DNA of 17,108 nt. Source: Anaerolineaceae bacterium. Lineage in GTDB: Bacteria > Chloroflexota > Anaerolineae > Anaerolineales > Anaerolineaceae. Below are positions 1 through 6,634 of the stretch, in pieces. The stretch lies in contig DQHW01000041.1 in NCBI GenBank assembly GCA_003524305.1, forward strand, positions 50,940-68,047. Direction: 5' to 3'. Every line of letters starts with the position of its first letter. Position 1 is the stretch's first letter. The translations under genes and the position numbers were made by a program. The notes under the pieces were generated by a model, which was not told the origin of the DNA, ran no database searches, and saw only the letters and a program-made list of their open reading frames with translations.

Positions 1-687
1 CGCGGATTTGTATTCGATTGGCTCATTTGGGCCTGTGCCGGCTATGCTCATTTCGTCATGGATACGCGTGGACAAGGTTCCAACTGGAAACCCGGCGACA
101 CCCCTGATCTGTTTGATGGCGCAAATCCCTTCTACCCTGGTTTCATGACCCAGGGTGTGCTTGAGCCTAAAAATTATTATTACCGCCGTGTTTTTACCGA
201 TGCGGTTCGGGCTGTTGAAGCCGCCCGCAGCCACCCCGCGGTCGATTCCACACGGGTTGCTGCCTGTGGAGGCAGCCAGGGCGGCGGAATTACGCTTGCA
301 GTCAGCGGCCTTATGCCAGACCTTTCAGTCAGTATGCCGGATGTACCTTTCTTGTGCCACTACCGCCGCGCCACTGAAGTCACTGATGGCTTCCCATATG
401 GCGAGATCGGTCAGTATCTGCATTGCCACCGCGACCAGGTTGAACAGGTTTTCAATACCCTCAGCTACTTTGACGGGGTGAACTTCTCGGCCCGTGCAGA
501 AGCGAGAGCTCTTTTTTCAGTAGGTTTGATGGATACCATCTGCCCGCCATCCACTGTTTATGCAGCGTTCAATCATTACAAGGGTGAAAAAACCATCAAT
601 TATTACACTTACAACAATCATGAAGGCGGCGACAGCTTTCAACGGTCGGCTCAATTGAACCTGTTGAAATCGGTGTGGAACGGTTAA
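1..687 (+). CDS. Acetyl-xylan esterase / cephalosporin-C deacetylase family, 3' part only
   Basis: The reading frame is open from base 1, so the start lies before the window; 228 codons and the stop are present, against roughly 320 residues for the AXE1 family. These serine hydrolases remove acetyl groups from xylo-oligosaccharides and similar esters. What is seen: an early block ending MDTRGQGSNW, typical of the strand before the nucleophile domain; the nucleophile elbow GGSQGGG (codons at about 271-291); a candidate acid Asp in GLMDTICPPST (about 526-558); and a candidate His in NNHEGG (about 613-630). All three parts of the triad are therefore present, in the family's order. No signal peptide can be judged because the N-terminus is missing. 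The upstream context is unknown; downstream there is a hairpin and then a new promoter, so this gene ends its own transcript. Acetyl-xylan versus other acetyl-ester substrates cannot be separated from sequence. Confidence 0.9.
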   Translation, partial: RGFVFDWLIWACAGYAHFVMDTRGQGSNWKPGDTPDLFDGANPFYPGFMTQGVLEPKNYYYRRVFTDAVRAVEAARSHPAVDSTRVAACGGSQGGGITLAVSGLMPDLSVSMPDVPFLCHYRRATEVTDGFPYGEIGQYLHCHRDQVEQVFNTLSYFDGVNFSARAEARALFSVGLMDTICPPSTVYAAFNHYKGEKTINYYTYNNHEGGDSFQRSAQLNLLKSVWNG

Positions 688-710
688 TCCTCATTGTTAT
701 CGAATGTGCA

Positions 711-749
711 AAACGATCTCCTAAAAAAAAGAGTTGCAGGAGATCGTTT
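711..749 (+). terminator. 12-bp perfect hairpin after the esterase gene, probable terminator
   Basis: AAACGATCTCCT (711-722) and AGGAGATCGTTT (738-749) pair perfectly around a 15-nt loop containing eight A's. It lies 24 bases after the esterase stop and before the coaE promoter, where a terminator is expected. The T-tract is poor: only the TTT inside the stem followed by GTTAAATC. It may therefore be a weak terminator or an RNA 3'-end stabiliser. Confidence 0.55.
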
Positions 750-794
750 GTTAAATCATAAAGTTTATTCTTCTCGATCTTTCTCGACCCAAGG

Positions 795-844
795 TTGTTT
801 GACAATTGGTTCTCCTATGACTAAAATGGTATTACGTCAAACAA
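795..844. repeat. 9-bp inverted repeat bracketing the coaE promoter
   Basis: TTGTTTGAC (795-803) and GTCAAACAA (836-844) are perfect reverse complements, 41 bp apart centre to centre. The left arm includes most of the -35 hexamer and the right arm covers the expected transcription start. This arrangement suits a repressor that binds two half-sites, but no protein is known to bind here and chance remains possible in AT-rich DNA. Confidence 0.45.
799..827 (+). promoter_or_regulatory. Sigma70-type promoter of the coaE-cdaA-cdaR-der-lepB operon
   Basis: A perfect -35 TTGACA (799-804) and a -10 TAAAAT (822-827, 5 of 6 consensus bases) are separated by exactly 17 bp. Transcription should begin near 833-835, leaving a leader of about 38 nt before coaE. 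A 9-bp inverted repeat brackets the element (795-803 and 836-844), described separately. Confidence 0.8.
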
Positions 845-871
845 ACAATCAACTCGATTTGCGGGAGACAA

Positions 872-2014
872 ATGAAGAAGTGGGCTGACAAGTATGTCAT
901 CGGATTAACCGGCAGCATTGGTACGGGTAAAAGTGTTGTCCGTCGCATGCTGGAACATCTTGGTGCTTATGGCATTGATGCAGATGCAATCACGCATCGT
1001 GCTATTTCGCGTGACGCTCCTTGTTTTGACGAGATTATTAAAACCTTTGGCACTCACATTCTCACACCTGAAGGCCAAATCAACCGACAAAAACTTGGCC
1101 GCATCGTATTCAATGATCCTGAATCCCTTGCAAAGTTGGAAGCCATCATCCATCCATTGGTGGAGCAAGCCGTGGATCTAATCATCAGACGGGCAAACCA
1201 AAAAGTAATCGTTATTGAAGCCATTAAACTGCTTGAAAGCAACCTCGCCGCGGAATGCGATGCAGTTTGGGTGGTTTATTCACCACCCGAGGTTCAGCTC
1301 TCGAGATTGACCCACAATCGCAATATGAGCGAACCAGAAGCACGTCAGCGTATGGAAGCGCAGGTGCCGCAGGAATCAAGGTTTGCCGAAGCATCGGTGG
1401 TGATAAAAAACAGCACCACTTTTGACGACACCTGGAAACAAGTGACCGCAGCCTGGCAGAGACATGTTCCGTCCGCCAACAGCCGGCCAATACCTGTATC
1501 GCAACCGGTGAAGTTGTCTTTGGGCGAGGTGAACATAGAACGGGCTGGTCCCAAACATGTTGACGAAATTGTTGAAATACTAAATCGTTTGAAAGGTCCG
1601 CAGAACGGCGAAGTTATCACCAGCAGTTCGATCACATTGGGCGAAAAGGCATATTTGATCCTGAGAATTGAGCAGAACCCAATGGGTATTCTGGCCTGGC
1701 AGGTTGAAAACCTGGTTGCCAGAACCACCGAGATCGCGCTGGATTCCGCCTTACCCCCGGCTCAATTTATACCCTTGATGATCAATGAAATGGAAAAAGC
1801 GTCCATTGATCTGCAATGCGAAGCTTCATTAATTTTTGTGCCTGACCAATTAGCTCACCATGATGTTTTGTGGACAGGTCTGGGATATGAAAAACGTGCC
1901 TCTTCCTCCCTGGATGTCCTTGCCTGGCAGGAAGCTGCCGAAGAATCCATGCCGGTTGGAACCACCCTTTTCTTCAAACAGCTTAGAGAAGACAGAGTCT
2001 TAAGACCCATCTAA
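872..2014 (+). CDS. coaE: Dephospho-CoA kinase with a C-terminal GNAT-like extension
   Basis: CoaE phosphorylates the 3'-OH of dephospho-CoA with ATP, the last step of coenzyme A synthesis, in the cytoplasm. The N-terminal ~200 residues match the family: P-loop GSIGTGKS (residues 14-21), the GIDADAI acceptor-side motif (34-40), an LLESNLAAE segment (120-128), VWVVYSPPEVQLSRL (132-146) and MSEPEARQRMEAQ (152-164) of the lid region. At 380 aa the protein is nearly twice the usual length. Residues ~221-342 look like a GNAT acetyltransferase fold (opening IERAGPKHVDEIVEIL, closing LWTGLGYEKR), but the acetyl-CoA-binding R/Q-x-x-G-x-G/A signature is not visible, so this half is probably non-catalytic. 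The start ATG has GGGAG at 863-867, a somewhat close spacing. It is the first gene of the operon; cdaA follows after 25 bases. The kinase call is firm; the tail's role is unknown. Confidence 0.93.
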   Translation: MKKWADKYVIGLTGSIGTGKSVVRRMLEHLGAYGIDADAITHRAISRDAPCFDEIIKTFGTHILTPEGQINRQKLGRIVFNDPESLAKLEAIIHPLVEQAVDLIIRRANQKVIVIEAIKLLESNLAAECDAVWVVYSPPEVQLSRLTHNRNMSEPEARQRMEAQVPQESRFAEASVVIKNSTTFDDTWKQVTAAWQRHVPSANSRPIPVSQPVKLSLGEVNIERAGPKHVDEIVEILNRLKGPQNGEVITSSSITLGEKAYLILRIEQNPMGILAWQVENLVARTTEIALDSALPPAQFIPLMINEMEKASIDLQCEASLIFVPDQLAHHDVLWTGLGYEKRASSSLDVLAWQEAAEESMPVGTTLFFKQLREDRVLRPI

Positions 2015-2018
2015 CACA

Positions 2019-2028
2019 TTAGCGCTAA
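2019..2028. repeat. 10-bp perfect palindrome overlapping the cdaA ribosome binding site
   Basis: TTAGCGCTAA reads the same on both strands. Its last two bases are part of the AAGG Shine-Dalgarno (2027-2030) of cdaA. In RNA it could pair only between two molecules or as a very tight stem, so it may be a protein site or chance. Confidence 0.3.
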
Positions 2029-2039
2029 GGATTTTTTAC

Positions 2040-2921
2040 TTGTCTGATTTATTAACCGAAATTGCTTATCTCTTTCAAAGACTGAACTGGCTCAGTGTTC
2101 TTGACCTGTTTCTGGTTACGGCTGTATTCTATGCCGCCTTGTTGTTATTAAGAGATACGCAGGTTATGGTCCTCTTGCGAGGCGTAATCTTCATGGTTAT
2201 TGTGCTGGCATTGATGACTTCACTCATCAGCCTGCCTGCTTTTTCATGGTTATTCAAGACCATCGTTCCAGCATTGCTTTTTGCCATCCCGGTCATCTTT
2301 GCACCCGAGATCAGACGCGGATTGGAAAAACTTGGCCGAGCTGGAACTCCCACGGTAATGCGGACCCAATCCAGCACCCAGAACAAGCAAATTGAAAGTA
2401 CCATTCGAGCAATTGTTACTGCTTCAGCCAGACTTTCAGCTCGTGAACACGGCGCCTTGATCGTCATCCAGCGTTATGACAGTCTCGAAGATTATGCCAA
2501 AACTGGAGTGCGTTTAAATGCCGCAGTTACCCCTGAACTGCTGCTGCAAATCTTTTATCCAAACACGCCGCTCCACGACGGCGCCGTGATCATCGCGGAT
2601 AATCGCATTGTGGCGGGGGCGTGTGTGATGCCGCTCTCTGCCAGTGGCATTTTAACCAAATCACCAGAACGCCAAATGGGATTGCGGCACCGTGCTGCCT
2701 TGGGTACTTCAGAAGCCACCGATGCAATCACAGTAGTCGTTTCAGAAGAAACTGGTTCTATCTCGATAGCTCACAGCGGACGCATGATCCGCCGCCTTGA
2801 CAGTGAGCGGCTTGAGAATATCTTGCTCGCTTTCTACCGCCCGGTGGATGGAGCAGCCTCGCGTGTTCGAATAAGTGATTGGCTGCGCAGCCTTTTCACC
2901 GGCGATCAAAGGATCAAATAA
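2040..2921 (+). CDS. cdaA: Membrane diadenylate cyclase (c-di-AMP synthase), CdaA/DacA type
   Basis: CdaA condenses two ATP into cyclic di-AMP, a second messenger for potassium, osmotic and cell-wall balance. The 293 aa are close to the usual ~275. Three N-terminal membrane segments are visible (about 17-37, 41-63, 70-88), followed by a linker and the DAC domain with its two signature motifs, DGA at 180-182 (LHDGAVIIADNRIVAG) and RHR at 216-218 (MGLRHRAALG). Both catalytic motifs are intact. The start is TTG: AAGG at 2027-2030 sits nine bases upstream and no ATG lies near the start of the first membrane segment. Its stop overlaps the start of cdaR by one base (TAATG at 2919-2923), which implies translational coupling. 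The cdaA-cdaR pair is conserved in many bacteria, but here the usual third partner glmM is absent. Confidence 0.95.
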   Translation: MSDLLTEIAYLFQRLNWLSVLDLFLVTAVFYAALLLLRDTQVMVLLRGVIFMVIVLALMTSLISLPAFSWLFKTIVPALLFAIPVIFAPEIRRGLEKLGRAGTPTVMRTQSSTQNKQIESTIRAIVTASARLSAREHGALIVIQRYDSLEDYAKTGVRLNAAVTPELLLQIFYPNTPLHDGAVIIADNRIVAGACVMPLSASGILTKSPERQMGLRHRAALGTSEATDAITVVVSEETGSISIAHSGRMIRRLDSERLENILLAFYRPVDGAASRVRISDWLRSLFTGDQRIK

Positions 2922-4144
2922 TGTTAAAAGCACTGCGTTCCTTTGCAAAAACATTACCCCTGATGATTACGGCCTTTATCCTGGCTGTGGCAGTATGGAT
3001 TATGGCAGTGACATCCTCTGATCCATCCGTTGAAAAAGCATATCCCTCAGCTGTTCCTGTAGAAATTGTTGGTCAGAGTTCTGATTTGGTAATAACCGGT
3101 GAATTACCCGAAAACATTTCGTTAACCTTGCGCGCGCCTACTTCCATTTGGGAAAGTTTGACTTCTCAAAAAGTGCCCGTTAGGGCCATTATGGATCTTT
3201 CGGGGTTGGGTGAAGGTGAACATACAGTACCTATCCAGGTACAAATAGGCATTCGACCTGTGGAAATCCGCAGCTATGCTCCTCGATCTGCAAGCATACA
3301 ATTGCAGACGCTTGAGACACGTTCTTTTGATATCCGTGTGATCAACCAGGGTGCCGTCGCGGTTGGGTTCCAATCCAACCCGGCTGTTTTGTCTGAAACA
3401 AGTGTGTTGGTCAGCGGTGCTAAATCATTCGTAGCATTGGTTAGCGAAGTGAGAGCGGTTGTGAAACTCACTGATGCCAAAACAGATATCAATCAAACCA
3501 TCACCCTTCAGCCTGTGGATGCCAACGGCTCAGTTGTAAAAGAGGTGAGCCTTTCACCCGAAAAGATCACGGTCACCCAAAAAGTGGTTGAACGCGGCGG
3601 TTATCGTAATGTTGTGGTTAAAGTGGTCACCAACGGACAGCCCGCATCGGGATTCAGATTGTCGAGTATTCCAGTCTACCCGCCAACGGTGACGGTTTAT
3701 TCGTCTGATCCGGCTTTGATTGACGCGTTACCCGGTTATATCGAAACGAACCCGATCGATTTGAGTAAGAAAACTGTAAGCTTTGACGAAGAAATCGGAC
3801 TTAATTTGCCCGACGGCATTCAAGTGATTGATGACCCTTCTGTTTTGGTAAGGGTGGAGATCACACCAATCATAACCTCGCAATCCATTTCGGATGTATC
3901 GGTGGAAGCAGTTGGGTTGAACACGCCACTCGAGGCAATAATTTCACCCGAAAAGGTGGATATCATTGTTTCAGGTCCGTTGAATATTTTGGAATCACTC
4001 GACTTGACTATGCTTAGAGTCGTGCTTGATCTCACAGATTATGGGGCTGGCACCTATACTCTTGAACCGGAATACTCTCTCAACATTCCCGATGTCAAGA
4101 TCGAAAGCATTTCGCCAACCACCTTTAAAGTAACCATTAAATAA
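2921..4144 (+). CDS. cdaR: YbbR-domain protein, CdaA regulator CdaR
   Basis: CdaR (YbbR) is a membrane-anchored extracytoplasmic protein that binds CdaA and tunes c-di-AMP synthesis. The product is 407 aa: one N-terminal membrane anchor (about residues 11-31) and then about four YbbR repeats of ~85 residues (roughly 44-128, 133-222, 228-314, 321-405). The repeats carry recurring patterns such as VxVSGPxxxL / V.V.GAKSFV, LxLxDYGxGTY / MDLSGLGEGEH and closing IxPxxxxVxx. The start is the ATG at 2921, overlapping the cdaA stop, with AAAGG at 2908-2912 eight bases upstream. An in-frame ATG at 2879 inside cdaA lacks these features and was not used. No lipoprotein cysteine is seen. The assignment rests on repeat architecture plus gene order. 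Confidence 0.92.
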   Translation: MLKALRSFAKTLPLMITAFILAVAVWIMAVTSSDPSVEKAYPSAVPVEIVGQSSDLVITGELPENISLTLRAPTSIWESLTSQKVPVRAIMDLSGLGEGEHTVPIQVQIGIRPVEIRSYAPRSASIQLQTLETRSFDIRVINQGAVAVGFQSNPAVLSETSVLVSGAKSFVALVSEVRAVVKLTDAKTDINQTITLQPVDANGSVVKEVSLSPEKITVTQKVVERGGYRNVVVKVVTNGQPASGFRLSSIPVYPPTVTVYSSDPALIDALPGYIETNPIDLSKKTVSFDEEIGLNLPDGIQVIDDPSVLVRVEITPIITSQSISDVSVEAVGLNTPLEAIISPEKVDIIVSGPLNILESLDLTMLRVVLDLTDYGAGTYTLEPEYSLNIPDVKIESISPTTFKVTIK

Positions 4145-4225
4145 CGATAATTCTCATTTACAGAGTCCAAGTCCATTTTTCCTCATTATCAGGGTAAAAT
4201 TGGTATTATTAAGGATTGAGGAAAC

Positions 4226-5593
4226 ATGGCAAAACCTGTTGTTGCGCTGGTCGGTAGACCAAATGTAGGCAAGAGTACTTTATTTAACCGTTTATGTGGT
4301 GAACGACTGGCCATCGTGGATGACACACCGGGAACCACTCGTGATCGTTTATTTGCGGTAGGTGAATGGAGCGGCGTCCAATTTGATATAGTGGATACCG
4401 GCGGCATAGACCCTACCACCGCAAGCAGCAAATCACCGCTTTCAATCGGTTCTGCAGATTTTATTTCCGAGATTAAATCACAAGCGTTGTTGGCCATCAC
4501 TGAGGCAGATGTAGTCATGTTTCTGGTGGATGCCATTAGCGGCGTAACCCCTGCAGATTTTGAGGTGGCGCAAATTCTGCGTCAATCTCAAAAAATCATC
4601 GATGGTGTCGCTTATCCTCCAGTTCTGTTGGTAGTGAACAAGGCAGACAGTGCACGACAGCGTGACCTTGTAAATGAATTTTATGAATTAGGCTTGGGTG
4701 TACCCTGGCCGATTTCTTCAGTCCATGGCACCGGCACCGGCGACTTGTTGGACGAGTTGCTAAGCAACTTCCCTGAACCTGAACCCGAAGAGGACGATGA
4801 TTCAGTGAAAGTTGCCATCGTTGGCAAGCCGAATGTGGGCAAATCCAGTTTACTAAATAAACTTGCAGGTGAAGAACGCTCAATTGTCAGTCCGATTGCA
4901 GGCACTACACGCGACGCCATTGACACAAAATTGATGATTGAAGACATTCCTGTTACCTTGATTGACACTGCAGGCATCCGCCGGCGCGGCAAGGTCGAAC
5001 CGGGTGTTGAGAAATTCAGTGTTGTTCGTTCGATGAAGGCTATTGAGCGCTGCGATGTTGCCCTGCTGCTGATTGATGCCGTTGAAGGCATTTCTGCCCA
5101 GGATACTCATATCGCGGGCTATATCAAAGATGAACTGAAAAGTGCCGTGGTGGTGGTCAACAAATGGGATGCCATTGAAAAAGACAATTACACCATGGCA
5201 AATTATTCAGAGCGTATTCGCCAGGAACTTAACTTTATGGATTATGTTCCGATACTCTTCATATCTGCCAAATCGGGTCAGCGCGTAGACCAGGTTATGC
5301 CGATGGCTCTAAAAGTACAGGAAGAACGCCTTGCACATGTTAGTACAGGTTCGCTAAACAGAATTCTGCAAAAAGCACAGAGCGTGCATGCGCCGACTTC
5401 CAAAACCGGCACCTCCATTAAGTTGTTCTACGGAACACAAGTGCGTACAGATCCTCCCACCTTTATGATCTATTGCAACAATCCGAAACTGGCACATTTT
5501 ACTTACTTACGGTTTATCGAAAATCAAATCAGGTTGGAGTATCCATTCACCGGAACCCCAATTCGCCTGGTGATGAAACCTCGACACGAATAA
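4226..5593 (+). CDS. der: Ribosome-assembly GTPase Der (EngA)
   Basis: Der is an essential GTPase with two tandem G domains that helps mature the 50S ribosomal subunit. All signatures are seen twice: G1 GRPNVGKST (10-18) and GKPNVGKSS (200-208); G2 region TPGTTRD (34-40) and AGTTRD (225-230); G3 DTGG (57-60) and DTAG (247-250); G4 NKAD (138-141) and NKWD (312-315). An acidic linker (EPEPEEDDD, 184-192) joins the domains, and the C-terminal ~100 residues form the KH-like domain. At 455 aa the length is standard. GAGG at 4218-4221 precedes the ATG. The 81-base gap from cdaR shows neither terminator nor a convincing promoter, so der probably belongs to the same transcript. lepB follows 18 bases after its stop. 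Confidence 0.97.
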   Translation: MAKPVVALVGRPNVGKSTLFNRLCGERLAIVDDTPGTTRDRLFAVGEWSGVQFDIVDTGGIDPTTASSKSPLSIGSADFISEIKSQALLAITEADVVMFLVDAISGVTPADFEVAQILRQSQKIIDGVAYPPVLLVVNKADSARQRDLVNEFYELGLGVPWPISSVHGTGTGDLLDELLSNFPEPEPEEDDDSVKVAIVGKPNVGKSSLLNKLAGEERSIVSPIAGTTRDAIDTKLMIEDIPVTLIDTAGIRRRGKVEPGVEKFSVVRSMKAIERCDVALLLIDAVEGISAQDTHIAGYIKDELKSAVVVVNKWDAIEKDNYTMANYSERIRQELNFMDYVPILFISAKSGQRVDQVMPMALKVQEERLAHVSTGSLNRILQKAQSVHAPTSKTGTSIKLFYGTQVRTDPPTFMIYCNNPKLAHFTYLRFIENQIRLEYPFTGTPIRLVMKPRHE

Positions 5594-5611
5594 CGAAAAT
5601 CAGGCAGGAAC

Positions 5612-6205
5612 ATGGACGATTCAGATTATCAACCTGTAGAGCAAGTCGAACTCCAATCCGCAAAAAAAGTACCTTTTTGGCAGTCCCTCCCGGGAGAAGT
5701 GCTGCAAACTTTACTTTTGGCGATAATTTTGTACTTCGCCATTGATTCAGTGTTCGAACGCGTAATGGTGCAAAACATCAGCATGCAGCCTACTCTCTAT
5801 GAGGGTAACTTGATTGTTGTAAACAAGCTTGCCTATAAATTGGGAGAGCTTCATACTGGCGATATCATAATCTTTCATAACCCCAATTTTCTTGAGGAAG
5901 ATTACATTAAGCGCTTGATTGGAACGCCCGGTGATATCGTCAATGTAAGTGGTGGCGTAGTCAGTGTGAATGGCACAGCTCTGACTGAGCCTTACATTGC
6001 CGCGGCACCAAATTATGAAGACTCCTGGACGGTTCCTGAGGATTCAGTGTTTGTGCTGGGCGACAATCGCAACAGTTCTTCAGATTCACACAGTTGGGGT
6101 TTTGTGCCCATCGAAGACCTGGTAGGCAAAGCACTGGTCGTCTACTGGCCTCCCCAAGCCGCCAAAGTGCTTTCACATCCTGATTATGGCCAGGCAGTCA
6201 ATTAG
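5612..6205 (+). CDS. lepB: Signal peptidase I
   Basis: Type I signal peptidase cuts signal peptides from exported proteins on the outer face of the cytoplasmic membrane, using a Ser/Lys dyad. The 197-aa protein has a short cytoplasmic head, one membrane segment (about 30-48), the catalytic serine in NISMQP (Ser57), the catalytic lysine in DYIKRLIGTPGD (Lys100) and box E GDNRNSSSDS (150-159). All catalytic boxes are intact and the single-anchor, ~200-aa form is the Gram-positive-like type. AGGAA at 5606-5610 precedes the ATG closely, with a further AGG at 5602. It sits 18 bases after der, so it is surely co-transcribed with it. Confidence 0.96.
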   Translation: MDDSDYQPVEQVELQSAKKVPFWQSLPGEVLQTLLLAIILYFAIDSVFERVMVQNISMQPTLYEGNLIVVNKLAYKLGELHTGDIIIFHNPNFLEEDYIKRLIGTPGDIVNVSGGVVSVNGTALTEPYIAAAPNYEDSWTVPEDSVFVLGDNRNSSSDSHSWGFVPIEDLVGKALVVYWPPQAAKVLSHPDYGQAVN

Positions 6206-6293
6206 TTAACGACTTTAATGGATTTTCAAACACACAAAACTGTGATACCCTTGTGGAAATTGAAGTATATTTTTTAGAGACGATTTTGAATCA

Positions 6294-6596
6294 ATGACAG
6301 ACCTTAACCAAATTCTTCCAGATCCGGTTTTTCCATGTGCAGAGTGCCAGGCTGGCCACATGCACAGAGATTATGTTGCCTATTTTACCTACTTGGGCGA
6401 TGAGTTAATTTCAGTACCTGACTTTCCGGCATGGGTTTGTGATATCTGCGGACGTTGCGAGTACGATGAAAATGCGCTGACCCGGTTAACCTTGTTGTTA
6501 AGCCCTAACGCCGGAAAAACAATCACGCCGTCACGCATCATGCCGAATCGAACCAGACCGAAATCAAAAACCCAGCGTCCTCCATCACCAGAATAA
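6294..6596 (+). CDS. Small YgiT/MqsA-type zinc-ribbon protein
   Basis: A 100-aa protein with two CxxC pairs, Cys15/Cys18 (CAEC) and Cys49/Cys52 (CDIC), about 30 residues apart, plus a further Cys55. This spacing and the sequence between (YVAYFTYLGDELISVPDFPAWVC) resemble the N-terminal zinc domain of MqsA/YgiT antitoxins. The DNA-binding helix-turn-helix of MqsA is missing; instead the protein ends in a basic, proline-rich tail (from about residue 78). No toxin gene (MqsR or a small RNase-like partner) is adjacent. It starts 88 bases after lepB with no clear Shine-Dalgarno; TATATT at 6266-6271 could be a -10 element without a convincing -35. Its stop lies just before the shared terminator. 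Function is unknown; metal binding is likely. Confidence 0.75.
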   Translation: MTDLNQILPDPVFPCAECQAGHMHRDYVAYFTYLGDELISVPDFPAWVCDICGRCEYDENALTRLTLLLSPNAGKTITPSRIMPNRTRPKSKTQRPPSPE

Positions 6597-6598
6597 AC

Positions 6599-6629
6599 AA
6601 AACCTCCCGCATTTTCCGGGAGGTTTTTT
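6599..6629. terminator. Bidirectional intrinsic terminator between two converging operons
   Basis: AAAACCTCCCG (6599-6609) pairs perfectly with CGGGAGGTTTT (6617-6627) around a 7-nt loop, and a run of six T's ends at 6629. The A-run on the left gives a T-run on the other strand, so the same hairpin can end the rightward block (stop at 6596) and the leftward kinase gene (stop at 6635). Confidence 0.93.
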
Positions 6630-6634
6630 GGAGC

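Noticed and set aside
694..888. 64-codon open frame before coaE on the plus strand
   Set aside because: It has no ribosome site, spans the hairpin at 711-749 and the coaE promoter, and overlaps the coaE start; its protein is low in any recognisable pattern.
2879..2920. Earlier in-frame ATG for cdaR inside cdaA
   Set aside because: The ATG at 2921 has AAAGG at proper spacing and the classic TAATG overlap with cdaA, and gives a clean membrane anchor.
4145..4225. Possible promoter between cdaR and der (TAAAAT at 4195-4200)
   Set aside because: No -35 is found at 15-19 bp (TTTACA at 4157 is 32 bp away), so the element is not supported.
4681..5091. 136-codon antisense open frame within der
   Set aside because: It is fully inside a well-supported GTPase gene, is Ser/Pro-rich as is usual for shadow frames, and has no start signals.
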